Below, in pieces: positions 21,701 to 24,217 of a DNA stretch of 24,217 bases (the first letter of the stretch is position 1; each line of letters opens with the position of its first letter). The notes beneath the pieces were generated by a model, which did no database searches, was not told the DNA's origin, and saw only the letters and a list, made by a program, of their open reading frames with translations. The DNA lies in the NCBI GenBank assembly GCA_021604825.1, contig BQJS01000055.1, positions 1 through 24,217 of the forward strand, written 5' to 3'. The translations under genes and the position numbers were made by a program. Source of the stretch: Phycisphaerae bacterium (lineage in GTDB: Bacteria > Planctomycetota > Phycisphaerae > UBA1845).

Positions 21701-24217
21701 GAACGTTCGAAACTCATGCACTTGGGAACGTTCATATAGATCATGATTTTGTGCTCTCTGCAACGGCGCCGATTGCGGTGCTGCAGTTAATGGGAGGGCA
21801 CTATTTCACAGGTGTTGGGGATCCTTCAATAGGTATTTTGACTCCGCCCGAACAATTCGCCACTGGCCATACATTCCGAACGATCGGAGCCGGAAGTAAC
21901 GGTTTACAACAGTTTTCAGAGCATTTTCTCGTGGCCACGGTTCAAACCGAGGAACTGGTTGAGGGTACTTTTGAAGTACGCGATAGCGAAGCTTGCCTGA
22001 TCATCAACAGTTCTGGTATCCGAAATGCGAATTGCGATGGGGCTGAATTGAATAACGCCCTAATACGACCTGTCGGCGACTCCGGATATTCAACGGTAAA
22101 GGTGCGAATTGTTCCGGGTACTTATACGACCAATTCGATCGTAGGGCATGGGTTGATTTCGCTTGGCTATGCACCTATTGGTGGCTGCAATGAAGGGAGT
22201 TGTAAAGATTCGTACTTATATCCAGTGGGGGCCTTGTTTGGTATCCTCAATCCGCCCACCGACGAAAATCCACCACTTTGCGACGATGGATTCGAGTGGG
22301 ATTGCGAGATCGTTCAGGGTATGCCGTCATATTTCGTGTGCAACGCTGCCGACATGCGAATGAGCGAAGATGACGATGGTGATGGCATTCTAGATGTCGG
22401 AGAAGATGACAACGCAAACGGAGAGATTGATGTTGATTCAGGTATCGCATCGGTGGAACTTTCAGAGGATGCAGTAAATCTGTCACTGAAAATCCTGACT
22501 TCACCCTTTTATACCGGAATAGGAGACGTTGAATACAAGGTTGAGTTGATTGATCCTGATGTTCCGGGATCAGGCAGCGTCATCGTAAGGGACAGGGCAT
22601 GCAATGAATGCGAAAAAGTGATCGAGGGTGATCCACCGGAGGCGATCGTTGATGTTTGTCATGCAAACGCCAACGATCAATTCGATTGCTCGATTGTCAG
22701 CACGGATGTGGACGAATGCGAAATAGTTCTGCTCGACAGCTTTGATTCCGACGATAATTGGATCCTTGTCGGTCTGCATCGCGAATGGGATCTGGCGTCG
22801 CCGATCGATTTCTCGCCTGTAGACGCGGTGAACGTGGACTTGAAGATGGCGTGGACGGATTCGGGATCCGTAAGCACCAATTACGACATTGGCCTTCGCG
22901 TCACCAATCTCGGTGGATATTCAAACGTTAGTCAGCCCACGATTACGGTGCACGACCTGGCACCGACGGACGTTCTGGTGACCGGCCCCAGTTCTTTGAC
23001 TGTTGATCAGCAAGGGTGTTACCGAGCAAGTTGGGTGACCCCATGCGATTCGATCGTGAGTATCGAATGGGGTTACGACGAAACCGTCAGCACGACAGGT
23101 GTGGCGGAAGAGCATGTTGAGTATTGCTTCTCCTGGCCGACTGCAGGTACATACGACGTATGGGTAGAGATCGAGGACTCCGATGGCGACTTGTTGATGG
23201 TCGACGAGCCTTTGATCGTCAATGTCACGGCAAGTCCCGGTGAGTTTCAGCCCAAGACTTTTGCCATCGAAACCCGGTACCACGCGTACACCCCCCAGCC
23301 AGCGTCCGGCTTGATCGAGCATTTTGCGCAGATGCGCATCGTCAACACGAGTCCGGCCGACGCCCATGGTCCGTTCTTTATCGCCTTTGAGAACATGACG
23401 ACGAACGCGGTACTCGTGGGGGACTTGCTCAATTCAAACGGACCGTTGAGCGTGCCGCATTTGGAAGTCGGTGGTGATCAAACACTGATGCCAACTGAGG
23501 CGACGGACTGGCACGACGTCGCATGGACTTTGCCCGATGCGGACACCAATGCGTTCGCCGTTGATCTCGTGCCTTATTCCAAACAGCAGCCTCCAGCGAT
23601 CATGGCGAGCCCACCAGCGACGGCAACCGAAGGCCAGTTGTATGTCTCGAAGCTGATCGCAGAAGATCCAGAAGATGACACCATTTTCTTCGAATTGATG
23701 GATGGTCCGAATGGAATGTTCGTGGATACGTTCAATGGCCAATTGAGTTGGCGCCCGTCGCAAACAGCATTCGATGATGAAAACGGTTTAGTCGACGTCA
23801 GGGTTAGGGCGTTTGACGGCTATGAGAACAGTTTTGACGAGTTGATTACGTCGATCGGGATTATTCAGGTCAACGTAGACCCGGTGATTCAATCGACGCC
23901 GATGACGGTCGTCGGTGCAGGAGAAACGTTCACATATCGACTCAAAGCCACAGACGCCGACAAGGACATGCTCTGCCTTGACCCGATCGGTAGCAATCCA
24001 GCGGTTCCACTCACGTTCACAACGTTGTCTGCGGTACCTGGCATGGTGGAGTGTTCAACATCATCTGGGTTTGCGGAATGGGATATCACCTGGACCGACC
24101 CCGAATACGATCCCTTTGATTATGAAATCTATCTGCAAGTTGTTGATGACTACCCAGGTCAACCCGGCGCCGCAGAGCAAGTATTCGACCTTGCCGTGAC
24201 AAACTGCCAGACAGGCG
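18745..24217 (+). CDS. Giant exported multidomain protein: Cys-rich, Pmp-like beta-helix, IgGFc-binding-like, cadherin/Ig-like (partial, over 1824 aa)
   Basis: ATG 18745 follows TGAGGA (18729-18734); the frame is open to the window end. Order: signal peptide (about 1-33); a granulin-like cysteine cluster (41-79, with repeated CC pairs); a planctomycete-style lead-in (SDWSTAIKFLQDALDIA); a right-handed beta-helix (about 150-600) with repeats such as NCEFVANTAS and GGAIYLGGSA, like chlamydial Pmp repeats; a second CC-rich cluster (about 620-669); a region resembling the N-terminal domain of IgGFc-binding protein (about 675-1075, with FVVGFLHS, LTGTRIASDKPI, GDPSIGILTP); a calcium-binding-like acidic loop DDDGDGILDVGEDDNANGEI (1209-1228); a PKD/Ig-like stretch (about 1396-1496); and putative-Ig/cadherin-like domains from about 1616 (FNGQLSWRPSQTAFDDENG). 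It is probably a cell-surface adhesin or matrix protein. The C-terminal anchor or secretion signal lies outside the window. Confidence 0.85.
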   Translation, partial: MSYILPRRRFEPGPFAAVLIIAMCGPFLASIARGGSMPPICPPGTCDEECCPEGQICCNDVCCDEGDKFCCNNVCMTLAEAEAEVDCVKVLHVDIDSTCTSNCGSDWSTAIKFLQDALDIAAIPEENVKEVWITGDGQDSHYPDQGSQQTEDDRGATFLIPCGVKVLGGFTGNGDERDLQNPPTILSGNIGDADSNSFNVVTIIDGDEATGLDGITIREGLDDRFPGPNGVLGHGRGGGAFIDGGNPVISNCKFDSNTSRSSGGALHSRNSQALIDACIFNFNETYGNGGAISAFSTTSAFGNPEIQNCEFVANTASVDVPIGHLRSDSVGYGGAVYSATAEATFKNCVFKLGNKSHRSGGAIYLGGSALIDSSYFWSNDANSNGGALLLYDSEATIRDCWFRANDAARATAPDLDGVGGAICIEGNSTVDAENCLFSGNNAHNGGAVAQISAATSTFTNCTFHKNNATIGTEGLSGGMWSADTSTAIANITNCIFWQNADYFFNPLATSPDFAKAEQAQLNYLSTVGFSCIQGLDVHSGSGNIEYDPRFEKFVNIDDPEAKIREFHFPLGIGSPCINAGLDTKVTTAADLLGTPRILACQVDMGWHEWFATSNGFDDLTTNCCPIGESPCANPEVCCPNDTYCCGNGECCPIGESYCFGQCDSETCPETVIDNRGAEFVVGFLHSLNKVHQGVPSIPILELHLTSATQEYVSVNYTGQEVTSIGLVLEPNEVSVVEIDRSVRNWIRSGIDTRSIRITANNPSAEVSCHLVNRSHASSDAGLALPVDALGREYYVAAAETAHQYLADDSLYALPNQILAIATVDATTVRIWPTGNTVSSNGLDPPTCRAADGTPIIVTLNENEGYYLESCYDVAPENLTGTRIASDKPIFVTSGNQEARIWNEVEVESEESKNTADHVFEVLHPVSTWGTTYIAPSLPRNNPFTADEVLNTITFYRVIASVPNTRVYMDRLFLGEISSPGEFLEIGTFETHALGNVHIDHDFVLSATAPIAVLQLMGGHYFTGVGDPSIGILTPPEQFATGHTFRTIGAGSNGLQQFSEHFLVATVQTEELVEGTFEVRDSEACLIINSSGIRNANCDGAELNNALIRPVGDSGYSTVKVRIVPGTYTTNSIVGHGLISLGYAPIGGCNEGSCKDSYLYPVGALFGILNPPTDENPPLCDDGFEWDCEIVQGMPSYFVCNAADMRMSEDDDGDGILDVGEDDNANGEIDVDSGIASVELSEDAVNLSLKILTSPFYTGIGDVEYKVELIDPDVPGSGSVIVRDRACNECEKVIEGDPPEAIVDVCHANANDQFDCSIVSTDVDECEIVLLDSFDSDDNWILVGLHREWDLASPIDFSPVDAVNVDLKMAWTDSGSVSTNYDIGLRVTNLGGYSNVSQPTITVHDLAPTDVLVTGPSSLTVDQQGCYRASWVTPCDSIVSIEWGYDETVSTTGVAEEHVEYCFSWPTAGTYDVWVEIEDSDGDLLMVDEPLIVNVTASPGEFQPKTFAIETRYHAYTPQPASGLIEHFAQMRIVNTSPADAHGPFFIAFENMTTNAVLVGDLLNSNGPLSVPHLEVGGDQTLMPTEATDWHDVAWTLPDADTNAFAVDLVPYSKQQPPAIMASPPATATEGQLYVSKLIAEDPEDDTIFFELMDGPNGMFVDTFNGQLSWRPSQTAFDDENGLVDVRVRAFDGYENSFDELITSIGIIQVNVDPVIQSTPMTVVGAGETFTYRLKATDADKDMLCLDPIGSNPAVPLTFTTLSAVPGMVECSTSSGFAEWDITWTDPEYDPFDYEIYLQVVDDYPGQPGAAEQVFDLAVTNCQTG

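Overview
The window most likely comes from a planctomycete-type bacterium, probably near the Phycisphaerae; this is an inference from gene content. The support is a run of secreted lipoproteins (a haem peroxidase and a CotH-family kinase), a TPR protein with a signal peptide, and a very large exported protein combining cysteine-rich motifs, chlamydial-Pmp-like beta-helix repeats and an IgGFc-binding-like region. No rRNA, tRNA or CRISPR array was seen.

Layout. (1) Positions 1-5347, plus strand: an ambiguous left edge with a strong GC-rich hairpin, a small acidic lipoprotein-like gene, a small exported basic/aromatic protein behind a good sigma70-like promoter, a decayed peroxidase copy (about 1186-1490), an intact lipoprotein peroxidase (1706-3448) and a CotH-like lipoprotein (3869-5347). 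(2) Positions 5348-7057: no convincing intact gene. It holds a fossil IS3-family orfA/orfB on the minus strand abutting the CotH gene, several palindromes, and a possible 5'-truncated minus-strand gene. (3) Positions 7058-16402: an apparent Mu-like mobile module. A leftward XRE repressor-like gene faces a rightward small HTH gene, followed by a frameshifted small gene, a MuA-like DDE transposase split by one in-frame TGA, a MuB-like AAA+ ATPase with its own N-terminal HTH, and a third protein that repeats the DNA-binding part of the transposase without its catalytic domain. Left of the repressor and co-directional with it are an unrecognised 362-residue protein and a 1010-residue NACHT STAND NTPase, the obvious cargo and an anti-phage candidate. 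No phage head or tail gene is present. (4) Positions 16403-17172: non-coding or nearly so, with short repeats and a promoter-like sequence; it probably holds the right end of the element, but I could not identify termini or a target duplication. (5) Positions 17173-24217: an exported TPR protein, then the giant exported protein, which is open past the window edge.

How it fits together: the layout mirrors the phage Mu early region (repressor, Ner-like protein, A, B), reduced to a transposon that carries an immune NTPase instead of virion genes. The A gene is broken by a stop codon and the gene upstream of it by a frameshift, so as assembled the element may be decaying, recoded, or affected by sequence errors. 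The flanking regions are cell-envelope genes with their own fossil duplicates and insertion-sequence scars, which suggests a repeatedly invaded locus.
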